Positions 63,816 to 64,000 of a stretch of DNA of 64,000 bases are shown here, in pieces. Made by a program: the position numbers and the translations under genes. The stretch lies in NCBI GenBank assembly GCA_034440575.1, contig JAOTOL010001170.1, positions 155,001 to 219,000 on the forward strand. Direction: 5' to 3'. Position 1 is the stretch's first letter, and each line of letters starts with the position of its first letter. The stretch is from Imbricaverruca yamaguchii (lineage: Eukaryota > Arthropoda > Thecostraca > Neoverrucidae). Under the pieces are notes generated by a model. That model was given only the letters and a program-made list of their open reading frames with translations, was not told the DNA's origin and did no database searches.

Positions 63816-64000
63816 GGTGTTGTACCTTTCCTGCTGAGAACTCCACTGATGCATTTGTGGGTTTGAAGGGCAGTGGCGAGTGCCGGCGTGTTCCTACTGT
63901 GCGGCATGTTCTAGGCAGCAAAAACAAGTTGGATGCATGTAGCGAACGCCAAAGGGGATAACCACCCGCAAATGTATTCCAAAGAGTGAGGGTTAAAGTA

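Overview
The window is eukaryotic and almost certainly from an invertebrate animal with a GC-rich, repeat-laden genome. It has exons with GT-AG splice borders, Pol III tRNA genes, about 30 tRNA-derived SINE copies with target-site duplications, a LINE 3' fragment and many kilobases of minisatellite. There are no operons, prokaryotic genes or CRISPR arrays. A crustacean or other arthropod is my best guess for the host, but the sequence alone does not prove it.

The one gene I can name is on the + strand. Exons 34452-34651 plus 35693-35872 join in phase to make one PDZ domain. Exons 41026-41178 plus 42724-42879 make a second. The first closely resembles, from memory, PDZ3 of the large FERM/PDZ tyrosine phosphatase PTPN13 (PTP-BL/FAP-1), and the second resembles PDZ4. 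Further probable exons of the same or a neighbouring + strand gene are 23754-23921, 46564-46772 and 63181-63521, the last holding an in-frame 20-residue tandem repeat. Weaker candidates are 53278-53385 and 61398-61605. The FERM, fifth PDZ and phosphatase domains are not in the window. Most long open reading frames here are only minisatellites whose unit lengths are multiples of three.

Layout: 0-7 kb is arrays, one foldback element and a possible minus-strand exon. 7-23 kb is intronic or intergenic DNA full of SINEs, with a LINE 3' end at 9.66-10.14 kb. 23.7-26.4 kb is an exon followed by a 2.5 kb donor-like array. 26.4-33 kb holds an intact tRNA-Arg(UCU), a tRNA-Ile-like gene and pyrimidine tracts. 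33.2-46.8 kb is the PDZ gene core, each exon bordered by its own array. 47-64 kb is SINEs, arrays and scattered candidate exons.

Two patterns stand out. (1) Arrays sit directly on exon-intron junctions and their units contain copies of that junction's own acceptor, donor or branch-site-like sequence, as if minisatellites were seeded at splice sites. (2) Three different tRNA-SINE families, the LINE 3' end and about a dozen tail-only insertions of roughly 50 bp share one 3' module. It is a hairpin whose stem changes by compensating pairs, followed by a short tandem tail. This is what a LINE reverse transcriptase that recognises a 3' stem-loop, and the SINEs that borrow it, would leave behind.
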